Origin: Catalinimonas niigatensis
Lineage (GTDB): Bacteria; Bacteroidota; Bacteroidia; Cytophagales; Cyclobacteriaceae
DNA: 64,000 nucleotides
Reading direction: 5' to 3'
NCBI RefSeq assembly: GCF_030506285.1
Contig: NZ_CP119422.1
Location: 1,426,001 to 1,490,000 of the forward strand
The stretch's first letter is position 1. The number at the start of each line of letters is the position of its first letter. Of this stretch, positions 52,731 through 61,028 are shown one piece after another. The position numbers and the translations under genes are program-made. The notes below the pieces were generated by a model, which saw only the letters and a program-made list of their open reading frames with translations, ran no database searches and was not told where the DNA came from.

Positions 52731-52996
52731 ATGAAAACTACTTTATTTAAATGGCTTAATCCCATTCTATGGATCAAAGCCTATTGGTACCATCAAAAAA
52801 ATAAAGAATATGATAAGTCCTCTTATGATCTGGAGCTCTTTTTTTACTCCAAGATAATCAATAACGATATGCTCACTATGCTTATTTTGATGACTGCCAA
52901 ATAGCTCCTGAAGAGATTTCTCTCAATCAATTTGAACAGGGACAAATCAGATACGCAGAAAATATCATGACTCAGATAGCCAAAAAAACTGTCTGA
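52731..52996 (+). pseudogene. Methyltransferase N-terminal fragment, frameshifted
   Basis: The ATG at 52731 opens a frame encoding a signal-free KWLNPILWIKAYWYHQ stretch, then SSYDLELFFYSKIINNDML, after which the frame stops. In the next frame the sense continues as HYAYFDDCQIAPEEISLNQF and ends at a TGA at 52994-52996. A single lost base near 52876 explains the break. The pattern matches the N-terminus of small class I methyltransferases that open with HYGYF; the SAM-binding domain itself is absent. It is therefore both frameshifted and truncated. Confidence 0.6.
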
Positions 52997-53258
52997 TCCT
53001 GTGTTAAAAAGGTCCCTTTCTAATACTTCTCTCCTACTCCGCTGTGCCAGCGTAGTCAGTGCGTCTGGTAAGAGCACAATGTTACCATCGCACTCTGACC
53101 CGACACTAACTATTTGATAAATATCTGACGGCTATTCTACAGTTAAAGACTTTCATTATATACCAGATACAAGGTAGGCAATACACCATATAGTGGGTAT
53201 TTCACTGGTGGAATAAAACTGCCAGATTTACACTTTCACAAGCTCCTCAATATTTCCC
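52997..53258. other. Gap with an unassigned coding-like fragment
   Basis: On the minus strand 53077-52997 reads through LLPDALTTLAQRSRREVLER without a stop, giving a coding-like segment I cannot place. The remaining 180 bp hold no gene or clear repeat. The stretch separates two gene remnants and is probably recombined debris. Confidence 0.35.
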
Positions 53259-53405
53259 ATGAAAAAGTTGTTAATGATCATTATACCGGTCTGTGCGTTT
53301 ACCTGCTTATTCGTTATAAACTGTCAGGCACAGGATATTAATAAAAAAAGCATACTATCATTAAATGTTGGCGTAGGACGCATGGATGGTAGTATTGCCC
53401 GATGA
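53259..53405 (+). pseudogene. Outer-membrane protein N-terminal fragment
   Basis: The ATG at 53259 encodes 48 residues: a signal peptide (MKKLLMIIIPVCAFTCLFVI, then NCQAQ) and the first likely beta strand (SILSLNVGVGRMDGSIAR) before a TGA. The start resembles an exported beta-barrel protein cut short. The following 150 bp continue without an obvious frame. Confidence 0.45.
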
Positions 53406-53566
53406 AAAAGAGACACCACAGTACAGAGAAGATTCTCGCCTTTGATGCTGAATGGCAGCAAAGTGAATAAAAAACTGATTACATCTGTGAAAGAACATGA
53501 AAAAGCTACCAGGCAACCATCAAATTCCTTGATATGTCATAGCCTGAAACCCCTACATATCAAATT

Positions 53567-54298
53567 ATGAAAAACACATTATCTAAGGCAACGATTTTCT
53601 TTTGTCTGCTATCTATTGCAGCCTGTGAACAAGACAATGAACCTGAACCTACCCAAGATGAAGAGGGATACGTGCAGGGTATCGTAAAAGATACGCAAGG
53701 CAAACCCATAGAAGGAGCCCATATTGTTATTGATAATACATTGATCTATGATTCCAACTTGACGGTAGCTACCGATGAGCAGGGGGTATACAAAATCAAG
53801 TTACCTGGACACTTTACGTGGATGGCCTATGCTCAGCTCCAACAACCTTATCATGGAGAAACTTTTGTGCTGGATCTGAATCCTGACAATGCACAAGGAT
53901 TTACTTCACAGGGCGCCATCCGTAATTTTGAATGGAAGCTAAACGGGAAAAGACCAGGAGGACCTTCTACAGGTTATTACGGAGGACTGATTACCTTTGA
54001 TGCATACCCAGGCATATGGGACGTGGATAATAAGGCTATTGAATTTATACTAACTCCTGTAGGCCCTCTCATAGACGGCACATTAGGACAGGTGTTGAAG
54101 TTGAGTGCTGCTGATGGTTATCAACTGCTAGATATTCCTATTGGCAGATACAGCATTACAGCCTCTTATCAGGGAGTAGCTTTAAAACTGCGACAGTGGA
54201 ATACGGATCATGTCTTTTCTTCTGTTTTAGAAATAGATTTTCAGTCACAAGTTGAGGCGCACTGTTACAATTGTGTAAAGTTAGAGTATAACAAATAA
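53567..54298 (+). CDS. Carboxypeptidase-regulatory-domain lipoprotein
   Basis: This 243-residue lipoprotein has a signal ending in LLSIAAC (lipobox) and an acidic linker. A carboxypeptidase regulatory-like beta module follows (residues about 33-120: GYVQGIVKDTQGKPIEGAHIVID, with VATDEQGVYKIKL). The C-terminal half is unassigned but beta-rich, with two Cys near the end (AHCYNCVKLEYNK). It may bind carbohydrate or metal at the cell surface. It lies in a zone of gene remnants but is itself intact. Confidence 0.65.
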   Translation: MKNTLSKATIFFCLLSIAACEQDNEPEPTQDEEGYVQGIVKDTQGKPIEGAHIVIDNTLIYDSNLTVATDEQGVYKIKLPGHFTWMAYAQLQQPYHGETFVLDLNPDNAQGFTSQGAIRNFEWKLNGKRPGGPSTGYYGGLITFDAYPGIWDVDNKAIEFILTPVGPLIDGTLGQVLKLSAADGYQLLDIPIGRYSITASYQGVALKLRQWNTDHVFSSVLEIDFQSQVEAHCYNCVKLEYNK

Positions 54299-54559
54299 TG
54301 GTGTCCGTTTCTCAGGGATTTTGCCTTTAATCATGATTGGACACATCAAAATATTTTGCACCGTTTTGAGCTTTTTTTGCTATTTGTTTTGCATCCATAG
54401 CTTTCTACAAATACCGTCTACTGGGTATGCTAATTACAGCCTTTCAGGTATTACTTCACAGTAGATAATCAGATAGCTTTGTAACAATATAATTTATAAT
54501 CATTCTTCCAAGCATAGAGCTTTTCGCTCTCTTTAAAAAACCATTTAATTCTTAAACTT

Positions 54560-55093
54560 ATGTTTTTGACCAAGCGAATTTTCTACACATTTTCCCTTAT
54601 GTCTTTCGTGTTGCTGGTTTCCTGCGATAATGATGACGACAATGATGATCCACAACCTGCTATTGTGGGTACCTGGAATCTTACTAATGCGGAATTCAGT
54701 TTTGACGACAAAAGTCTGCGGGACTTCTTTGAAGAGTATTACAGCGAACTAGGTGTTGAACTTACCGAAGAGCAATTAGATGAAATTGAAGATGCTTTCA
54801 GTGAAGAGCTTGAAGGTGAATTTGATGATGGTAATACATTTGAATTCCAATCTAATGGTACCTTGCTTGTGAAAACTGATGATGATGATCAGGATAGTCA
54901 GGGAACTTGGCAGATGCCAGATAATAATACCTTGATCATTAATGATGGCAGTGAAGCTACTGAATTTACTATTGAAAGCCTGACAAGTTCTCAGTTGAAG
55001 ATATCTGTTGAGAGCGAAGAAGAGCTGGACCTAGAACAGGAAAATCCTGAAGCTGTCACCATAGGATTGACATTCTCTTTTAGCAAACTGTAA
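54560..55093 (+). CDS. Lipocalin-like acidic lipoprotein
   Basis: This 177-residue lipoprotein has a signal ending LLVSC and an acidic spacer (DNDDDNDDPQPA). A lipocalin-like beta domain follows, starting IVGTWNLTNAEFSFDDKSL and containing FEFQSNGTLLVKTDDDDQDSQGTW. The domain is common in Bacteroidota lipoproteins of unknown function. The acidic runs may bind calcium. It is convergent with the first sulfatase gene, with a perfect 30-bp palindrome between them. Confidence 0.72.
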   Translation: MFLTKRIFYTFSLMSFVLLVSCDNDDDNDDPQPAIVGTWNLTNAEFSFDDKSLRDFFEEYYSELGVELTEEQLDEIEDAFSEELEGEFDDGNTFEFQSNGTLLVKTDDDDQDSQGTWQMPDNNTLIINDGSEATEFTIESLTSSQLKISVESEEELDLEQENPEAVTIGLTFSFSKL

Positions 55094-55134
55094 TTGAGTT
55101 CTGCACACTAGTGCCTTTTCTGCGTCGGTGTCGC

Positions 55135-55164
55135 GGATTTGCGCGAACATGTTCGCGCAAATCC
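55135..55164. repeat. Perfect 30-bp palindrome between convergent genes
   Basis: GGATTTGCGCGAACA is followed directly by its exact reverse complement. It lies 42 bp after the lipoprotein stop and 89 bp before the sulfatase stop. It may be a bidirectional terminator, although no T tract follows, or a dyad binding site. Confidence 0.6.
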
Positions 55165-55252
55165 TATTCCTCTGTAAATAATTGATCATATTTGTTGCAT
55201 AGACTGAGTATAGCCTGAATATAAACTCGTATAATTTTTAGAAATTCAGCCC

Positions 55253-56629
55253 TCAATGTCTTGCAGATCGGATTCTATCAAGTTCAACCTGTCTACTCCA
55301 CTCTTCAAGCAGCACGCACATTTTATTGTATATATCTGGATGGCTTTTTGACACATCCTGGGTTTCATATGGATCTTCTTTTAGGTTGTAAAGTACGGGT
55401 TTCTCAATTGATTCGCTTTCCGGCAAATTTCTTGTCACAAAGGGCCTAACCAGCTTCCACTCACCCTCCCGCATAGCAGCATTATGGGAGTAGTAGGGCG
55501 TACCACGGTTCCACTGCCAGAATCTTGGTATAGATGCTGTTTCTTCTTCCTTCCCAAAGAGTACGCCTGACATACTTCTTCCATCCAGGGGGAGTTGTTC
55601 AGGCGTATCAAGATGGCATATTTCCATTAAGGTGGGCAAGATATCTGTAAAGTGTACCATTTCATTCCTCACACTGGCTTGCAGTCGATCTTTCCATTGA
55701 ACAATAAAGAGTACTCGTATGCCTCCTTCATAAACCGTATATTTTTCTCCTTTGATCTTTATATTGAACCTTTCGCCCGTCAGTGGATCAGACCCATTGT
55801 CACTGACAAAAAACACAATAGTGCTTTCCCGTATCCCGAGCTGATCCAAAGCATTCATCAGTTTCCCAATACCCTGATCCATCACTTCAATCATTGCATA
55901 GATGGTCTCTATATTGGAATTATATCCTTTATCCAGATAGTAGTTTATCGTTTTTTGCGGGGCATCAAGTGGTCTGTGGGGAGCAAAGTAGGCCAGATTC
56001 AGAAAAAAAGGCTGTTGCTTGTATTTCTGAACAAAATCAAGGGCATATGCTGTAAGCACATCCGTCAAATACTGATCCTCCATCTGCTGATAGACACCCT
56101 GTACATCCAGTTTAAAATTAAAATAGCTGGGTACATCATATCCTTTGAATCCCACAAACTCCTGAAAACCTCTTTTCAGCGGATGATACGCAGGACCATC
56201 ACCAGTGTGCCATTTCCCGATCAAACCAGTGACATACCCGTTTTCACTGAAGATATCTGCGATGGTGGGAATCCCCAGATGAATTCTGTTTAAGGTGGGG
56301 TACAATTCCATGTTTAAAGTAACAGCTCCTGTTCTATGAGGATAGCGTCCTGTTAGTAACGCTGCTCTGGCAGGAGTGCAAACACAGGAGGCAGAATAGG
56401 CCTGACTAAACCACACTCCTGTTTCCAGCAGCTTATCCAGGTGAGGCGTTCTGCTCATTCCATCATTGAACGCCGATAAATCTCCGATGCCCATATCATC
56501 TGCCATAATGAGTATGACGTTAGGTTTTTTCTGAGAGACTTCCTGTGCGTATAGCCGAAAAGTGGGACATTGCACCGAAAGCATCAACAGGATGAAGGTT
56601 AGGAAACGACATTCAAACTTGTTTGTCAT
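55253..56629 (-). CDS. Arylsulfatase A-family sulfatase
   Basis: The ATG at 56629 gives 458 residues with a signal peptide (FLTFILLMLSVQCPTFRLYA). The sulfatase core includes metal-binding Asp residues (PNVILIMADDMGIGD) and the CxPxR signature (SCVCTPARAALLTGR), where Cys84 would be converted to formylglycine. IGKWHTGDG and FVSDNGSD provide further active-site residues. The enzyme is periplasmic or secreted. It ends a minus-strand block with a symporter and other sulfatases and probably acts on a sulphated glycan. The frame is open 15 codons upstream. Confidence 0.9.
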   Translation of the reverse strand: MTNKFECRFLTFILLMLSVQCPTFRLYAQEVSQKKPNVILIMADDMGIGDLSAFNDGMSRTPHLDKLLETGVWFSQAYSASCVCTPARAALLTGRYPHRTGAVTLNMELYPTLNRIHLGIPTIADIFSENGYVTGLIGKWHTGDGPAYHPLKRGFQEFVGFKGYDVPSYFNFKLDVQGVYQQMEDQYLTDVLTAYALDFVQKYKQQPFFLNLAYFAPHRPLDAPQKTINYYLDKGYNSNIETIYAMIEVMDQGIGKLMNALDQLGIRESTIVFFVSDNGSDPLTGERFNIKIKGEKYTVYEGGIRVLFIVQWKDRLQASVRNEMVHFTDILPTLMEICHLDTPEQLPLDGRSMSGVLFGKEEETASIPRFWQWNRGTPYYSHNAAMREGEWKLVRPFVTRNLPESESIEKPVLYNLKEDPYETQDVSKSHPDIYNKMCVLLEEWSRQVELDRIRSARH

Positions 56630-56680
56630 AAAGCGTAGATGTACAATTGATAATAGTTTTTTCCAGCAGTACATTCAGTT

Positions 56681-58195
56681 TTAGGGTTTACTCATCTTTT
56701 TCTTCGGCGACTCTTTTTGACGATGGATGAATCTGCCTAAACAAAATCCTACTACAAAAATGCCGATCGTTCCTACTACTATGGCAAGATTGGTGTGAAG
56801 GGGGCTCCTGAATTGTACCCAGACGCCATCGGTAAAATAGGTAGGCGACAGGCTTACCCAACAGATCAGCAATACTCCCACCACAGCGCCAATGGCAGCG
56901 TCAACACTCCTCGTCTTTCTGGAGATCACACCCAGTAAAAACAGGCCGAGCATCCCCCCACTGAAAATAGAGGATAAAGCCCACCAGGCATCCAGAGCAC
57001 TTTTAACCTGAGTCATGGCCAGGGCCGCCATAATACCCAAAGCCCCGATGACAAGAGAAGAGACATAGAGCACCATCATGGAGGATTTTTCAGAGATATT
57101 GTCAGCATATTTCTGATAATAGTCAGTCAGAATAATGGTAGCGGTACTATTGAGACTGGTAGAGATGGTACTCATGCCCGCAGCAAATATGGCGGCAATC
57201 AGCAGACCCGTTACTCCTACCGGCAGGCCATTGACAATAAAGTAAGGAAAGACACGGTCTGCCATGTCTATGGATGACAGTTCGGCTGGTAGCAATTCAG
57301 GATGAACCTTGTAATAGGCAAATAGTGCTGTACCAATCAGGAAAAAAAGCAGGGACACCGGCACATACAATATACCACCCATCCAGGTTGAAAACTTCGC
57401 TTCCTTTTCTGTTTTGGTGGTCATATACCTTTGCACATAATTCTGGTCTATGCCATAATTTTGCAGGTTGATGAACAGACCATAGATCAGGATCACCCAG
57501 AAAGTAGATGCTGAGAAGTCAAAAGAAAAGCTTCCCAGGCTGAACTTATCATATTCGCTGGCGATGGCGAAAGTTTGAGCAGGCCCTACTGGCATGGAAA
57601 AGAGAAGTACCAATACACAGGCTACTGCTCCGCTGATTAGCACCAGACCCTGTATGGCATCTGTCCACACGACTGCCTGTATCCCTCCCATCATGGAATA
57701 GAACATGACCAGGGCACCGGTAACAATGATGATGATGCGTATATCCCAACCGAAAAGGGCATTCATAGGAAGAGCCAATAAGTACAGTATGGAACCCATA
57801 CGAGCCAGTTGAGTCAGTAAATAACAGGCCGAGGCATAGATACGCGCCCAGGGTCCAAAACGCTTTTCCAGGTATGAATAGGCCGATACACTGTTAATAC
57901 TCCGGTATAGCGGCACAAAATACTTTACGGCAAAGAACACCGCAATAGGAATAGACAGGCTAAACACAAACCCATTCCAGTTGGTCTGGTAAGCATTCCC
58001 GGGCAGCGCCAGAAAACTGATGCTACTCACAAAAGTGGCAAAGATGGACATCCCTACTACCCAGGAAGGAATATTACCTCCTCCGGAAGTAAAAGCATCA
58101 GATGAACGGCTCCTGAAATAAAAGGAAGCACCAAAGAGGACGATGCCGGTGATATAAATGAGAAAAACAATAAGATCAGTAAGCGGAAGTGTCAA
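56681..58195 (-). CDS. Sodium:solute symporter (SSS family)
   Basis: This 504-residue inner-membrane transporter has about 13 helices. The motif ARMGSILYLLALPMNALFGW and the segment FAAGMSTISTSLNSTATIILTDYY are typical of the sodium/solute symporter family, the latter being the Na2-site region. The family imports sugars, sialic acid or amino acids with sodium. Its place between two sulfatase genes suggests uptake of the desulphated product. It is followed 51 bp later by the first sulfatase gene on the minus strand, and the split sialidase-like gene lies 17 bp upstream. Confidence 0.88.
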   Translation of the reverse strand: MTLPLTDLIVFLIYITGIVLFGASFYFRSRSSDAFTSGGGNIPSWVVGMSIFATFVSSISFLALPGNAYQTNWNGFVFSLSIPIAVFFAVKYFVPLYRSINSVSAYSYLEKRFGPWARIYASACYLLTQLARMGSILYLLALPMNALFGWDIRIIIIVTGALVMFYSMMGGIQAVVWTDAIQGLVLISGAVACVLVLLFSMPVGPAQTFAIASEYDKFSLGSFSFDFSASTFWVILIYGLFINLQNYGIDQNYVQRYMTTKTEKEAKFSTWMGGILYVPVSLLFFLIGTALFAYYKVHPELLPAELSSIDMADRVFPYFIVNGLPVGVTGLLIAAIFAAGMSTISTSLNSTATIILTDYYQKYADNISEKSSMMVLYVSSLVIGALGIMAALAMTQVKSALDAWWALSSIFSGGMLGLFLLGVISRKTRSVDAAIGAVVGVLLICWVSLSPTYFTDGVWVQFRSPLHTNLAIVVGTIGIFVVGFCLGRFIHRQKESPKKKMSKP

Positions 58196-58212
58196 TGGTT
58201 GATTGGTTTAGG

Positions 58213-59463
58213 TTATTTACTGCTTGTGTGCTGTGTGGCTTCAGCATTCTGGAACTGCTCCAGCTTTTTCTTTTTCAATTTGCGGAAGTTTTTTACTCGG
58301 TGAAAGGTCAGAAAGTTAGCGTCGTGAAAATTTCTGGCTCCCCCTACTCCATCCTCGTAGGCCGTTCTGGATACAAAAAGGATATCCTTGCCATCAAACA
58401 CCCAATCCACATAGTTGAAACCATGCTTCTCCACATCAGCATGCTGAAGCAAGACGGTATGGACAGTCCAGTTTGTCAAGTCTGCCGAACTACAGAGTGC
58501 CTGGGTATTGCGGATGCTGGCAGCACGGCTTTCAATCTTATAGGCTTCAGGAATATAATTGGCAATGGTCCAGTATAGACCAGAAAGTGAATCATAGCGA
58601 ATGGTAAATTTCTTTGAGCCTCCGGGAAAATCTATGAAGCCTGTTGCCGGATTGAAACTAGCCGTCTTACCATCCTCGCTGATATGCACAATAGCAGCCT
58701 TATCCCGGGCATCTTTCTCCGTATTATCTGCTCGTAACAGATCAATTATTTTTCCGTCGGGGGTAATCACAGCATTTCCTTCAATCCACCCCCCGAAATG
58801 TCCATCCATATAGGTGGAATCATAGGGAAGTTTGTTGCTCTCCGTCCAGTTGTCTGCTTTCAGCAGGTCGGCATTCACAGGTATAGACATCATCATGGCA
58901 CTATAGCGTTTTCCCCATTGGGTGGTATTAGCTTTGGCGTATTCCATGGCTCTTCACAGACGGCCTTGGTGAACCACTACAGGCATGGGTGCACAATGAT
59001 ATTCACCTGCCCGGATCAGTCCGCTGTTTTTATCTTTAGGCTCAGTCCAACTGCGCCCACCATCGCTTGACTTGCGGATGATCATGTTGCCGTGGTGCTT
59101 GTCTGTGCCCAGAAAGTAAAGCGCACCCTGATGGGTAAATAGCTTGGACCAGAATTGTCCGTTGACCTCACTGATCTGCTCCCAGCTTTTGCCCCGGTCA
59201 GATGAAGTATATACTCTAGAGATAGCCTTGACATGCTCGGTGGATTGGGGACCAAACAGATCATGCGATGCCACATAATCCCCATTGGGCAAAATACAGA
59301 TGCTGGGAGAACCAATGTACTGTCCTGAAGCTGCCGGGCTGTAGGCAATCACATTACCTGGGACTTTAGAAAAGTCAGCATCCTGACCGCTTCCACGATT
59401 GGGAAACAGGAAAAATGTGATGAAAAGTGGCAATATTAAGTAGGTTGTTTGTATGTTCATCAT
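58213..59463 (-). pseudogene. BNR/sialidase-like gene interrupted by an in-frame TGA
   Basis: One continuous frame of about 417 codons carries a TGA at 58956-58954, read as HQGRL-stop-RAMEYAKANTTQ, at a place where related proteins usually have Trp (TGG). The N-terminal part has a signal peptide (LILPLFITFFLFPNRGSG) and Asp-box repeats (VYTSSDRGKSWEQI, IRKSSDGGRSWTEP). The C-terminal part keeps blade motifs (AIVHISEDGKTASF, LCSSADLTNWTVHT). A nonsense mutation or a sequencing error is most likely. The start ATG follows directly on the stop of the upstream sulfatase gene (TGAATG). Confidence 0.8.
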
Positions 59464-60948
59464 TCAATGGTTTAGTTTCTCTGATAAAGGGTCCTGTATT
59501 GTCTTCATCTGCTCCATGATTTGCTGATTCAGCTCAAGAATGACTTGTTTTATCTCTTCTCTTGCATCGTATATCATATTCATATTTTCTCCAGGATCTC
59601 TGGCAATGTTATAAAGCTCATCTCTTTCCGGATCATGAAAATCTTTAATCAATTTCCACTCCGGTGTTCTGTAGGCTCTCATGTAAGCAGTTGAGTAATT
59701 GATCATGCTGTATTCAGCATAAAAATCTTGCCTCTGTCGGGTATGCGCTTCTCCTTTAAGTAGGGGAACCAGGCTTTTTCCACAGATAATTTTGCCTTCC
59801 GGGATTTTGGCTCCTGCCATTTCTGCCAGCGTAGGATACCAGTCCAGACTGGAAGTGAGGGTTTCAATGACGGTGCCTGCTTCAACAACCCCAGGCCACT
59901 TGACAATGACAGGTACTTTCAGGGAATTATCGTACAGGTTGGGACGTGAGTTTTTTGCAAGGCTTTCGGTAGCAGGATGCTCCGTTTTGGTTACCCATAT
60001 TCCGTTACCTTTATGAGTGATACCATTATGTCCCATGTTGTAGCCATGATCCGATGTAAAAATAATGATGGTATTCTCTGATAATGCCAACTCATCCAGT
60101 AGCTGTAAAAGTCTGCCTACATTGCGGTCTACTCCACTGGTGCTGGCCAGATACTCCTTCATCATTCGCGAAACACGCTCTGTATCCAGGTCAGGATAGC
60201 TTGGATTAGGTAGCCTGATGGCGATGTTTTGATACGGTGTCCAATCTTCTTCAGCAACCGGTAACCAGACTGAATGGGGAGCCCTGTAATGTAGACTTAA
60301 CAGGAAAGGACCGGATGCATTGTCCCGGATGAAAGCCATGGCATGTTCGGTAAGAATATCGGTTGTGAGGCCCTCAAATGGAACTACTTTTCCCTCTTTC
60401 TCCAGCTTAGGATTACTGGGAGAAGTGCCGCCTCCGGTGAGTCCCATAAAATAATGATAACCATGATTTTTGGGGTGATATTTCTGGTCTTTACTTTCAG
60501 TCCAGTCTCCCAGATGCCATTTACCTACCAGGCCGTTCACATACCCTGCTTCAGCAAGTAATTCGGGAAAGGTGATGCTCTCCGGATCAAGGCCAATTTC
60601 TTCTTTTTCATTGTATAAAACATGACCGGGCTGGGGAATGAAATCCAGGATTCCATATTCGCTGGCATACTGACTGGTCATCAGGCTGGCACGTGCCGGA
60701 CTACAAACCGGTGTAGTAACAAAGGCGTTGGTAAAGTAAGCACCTTCCCTGGCCAGCTGATCCAGATGAGGAGTATGCGACTGTGTATTTCCGGAAACAC
60801 CCAAAGTCCAGTCTGCCTGATCATCCGTATAGATGAAAATGATATTTGGCCTGGCATTCTGGGAAACCCCTTCCATTTTTGCCAATAAAATTAGACCCAA
60901 TACAAGTCCCCAAAGCATGGAGTAAAATCTTTCTCTAGGTTGTAGCAT
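59464..60948 (-). CDS. Sulfatase
   Basis: This 494-residue sulfatase has an N-terminal signal (FYSMLWGLVLGLILLA). Metal-site residues are in PNIIFIYTDDQADW, and the formylglycine signature is TTPVCSPARASLMTSQ (Cys82). VGKWHLGDW and FTSDHGYNMGHNGI supply further active-site residues. It probably acts in the periplasm on a sulphated polysaccharide or glycan. Its stop codon abuts the start of the sialidase-like gene, indicating coupling. The gap of 80 bp to the FG-GAP gene upstream keeps the same strand. Confidence 0.9.
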   Translation of the reverse strand: MLQPRERFYSMLWGLVLGLILLAKMEGVSQNARPNIIFIYTDDQADWTLGVSGNTQSHTPHLDQLAREGAYFTNAFVTTPVCSPARASLMTSQYASEYGILDFIPQPGHVLYNEKEEIGLDPESITFPELLAEAGYVNGLVGKWHLGDWTESKDQKYHPKNHGYHYFMGLTGGGTSPSNPKLEKEGKVVPFEGLTTDILTEHAMAFIRDNASGPFLLSLHYRAPHSVWLPVAEEDWTPYQNIAIRLPNPSYPDLDTERVSRMMKEYLASTSGVDRNVGRLLQLLDELALSENTIIIFTSDHGYNMGHNGITHKGNGIWVTKTEHPATESLAKNSRPNLYDNSLKVPVIVKWPGVVEAGTVIETLTSSLDWYPTLAEMAGAKIPEGKIICGKSLVPLLKGEAHTRQRQDFYAEYSMINYSTAYMRAYRTPEWKLIKDFHDPERDELYNIARDPGENMNMIYDAREEIKQVILELNQQIMEQMKTIQDPLSEKLNH

Positions 60949-61028
60949 GTGTTGTCATTCTTTCGTTTCAGCTGATTTCCGATGATCTGTTATTTTACTC
61001 TCTGGAAAAAATATTGGCTTTCAGCGAT

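Noticed and set aside
54470-54500. TTTGTAACA upstream of the lipocalin-like gene as a sixth copper promoter
   Set aside because: No TTTG box lies at the shared spacing and the gene has no metal link.
55652-56293. 213-codon plus-strand frame opposite the first sulfatase
   Set aside because: The minus strand carries complete sulfatase motifs over the same bases; this frame has no family signature.
58213-58947. Second half of the sialidase-like gene as an independent gene starting at the ATG at 58947
   Set aside because: It is in the same frame as the first half, lacks a signal peptide and begins in the middle of a propeller blade.
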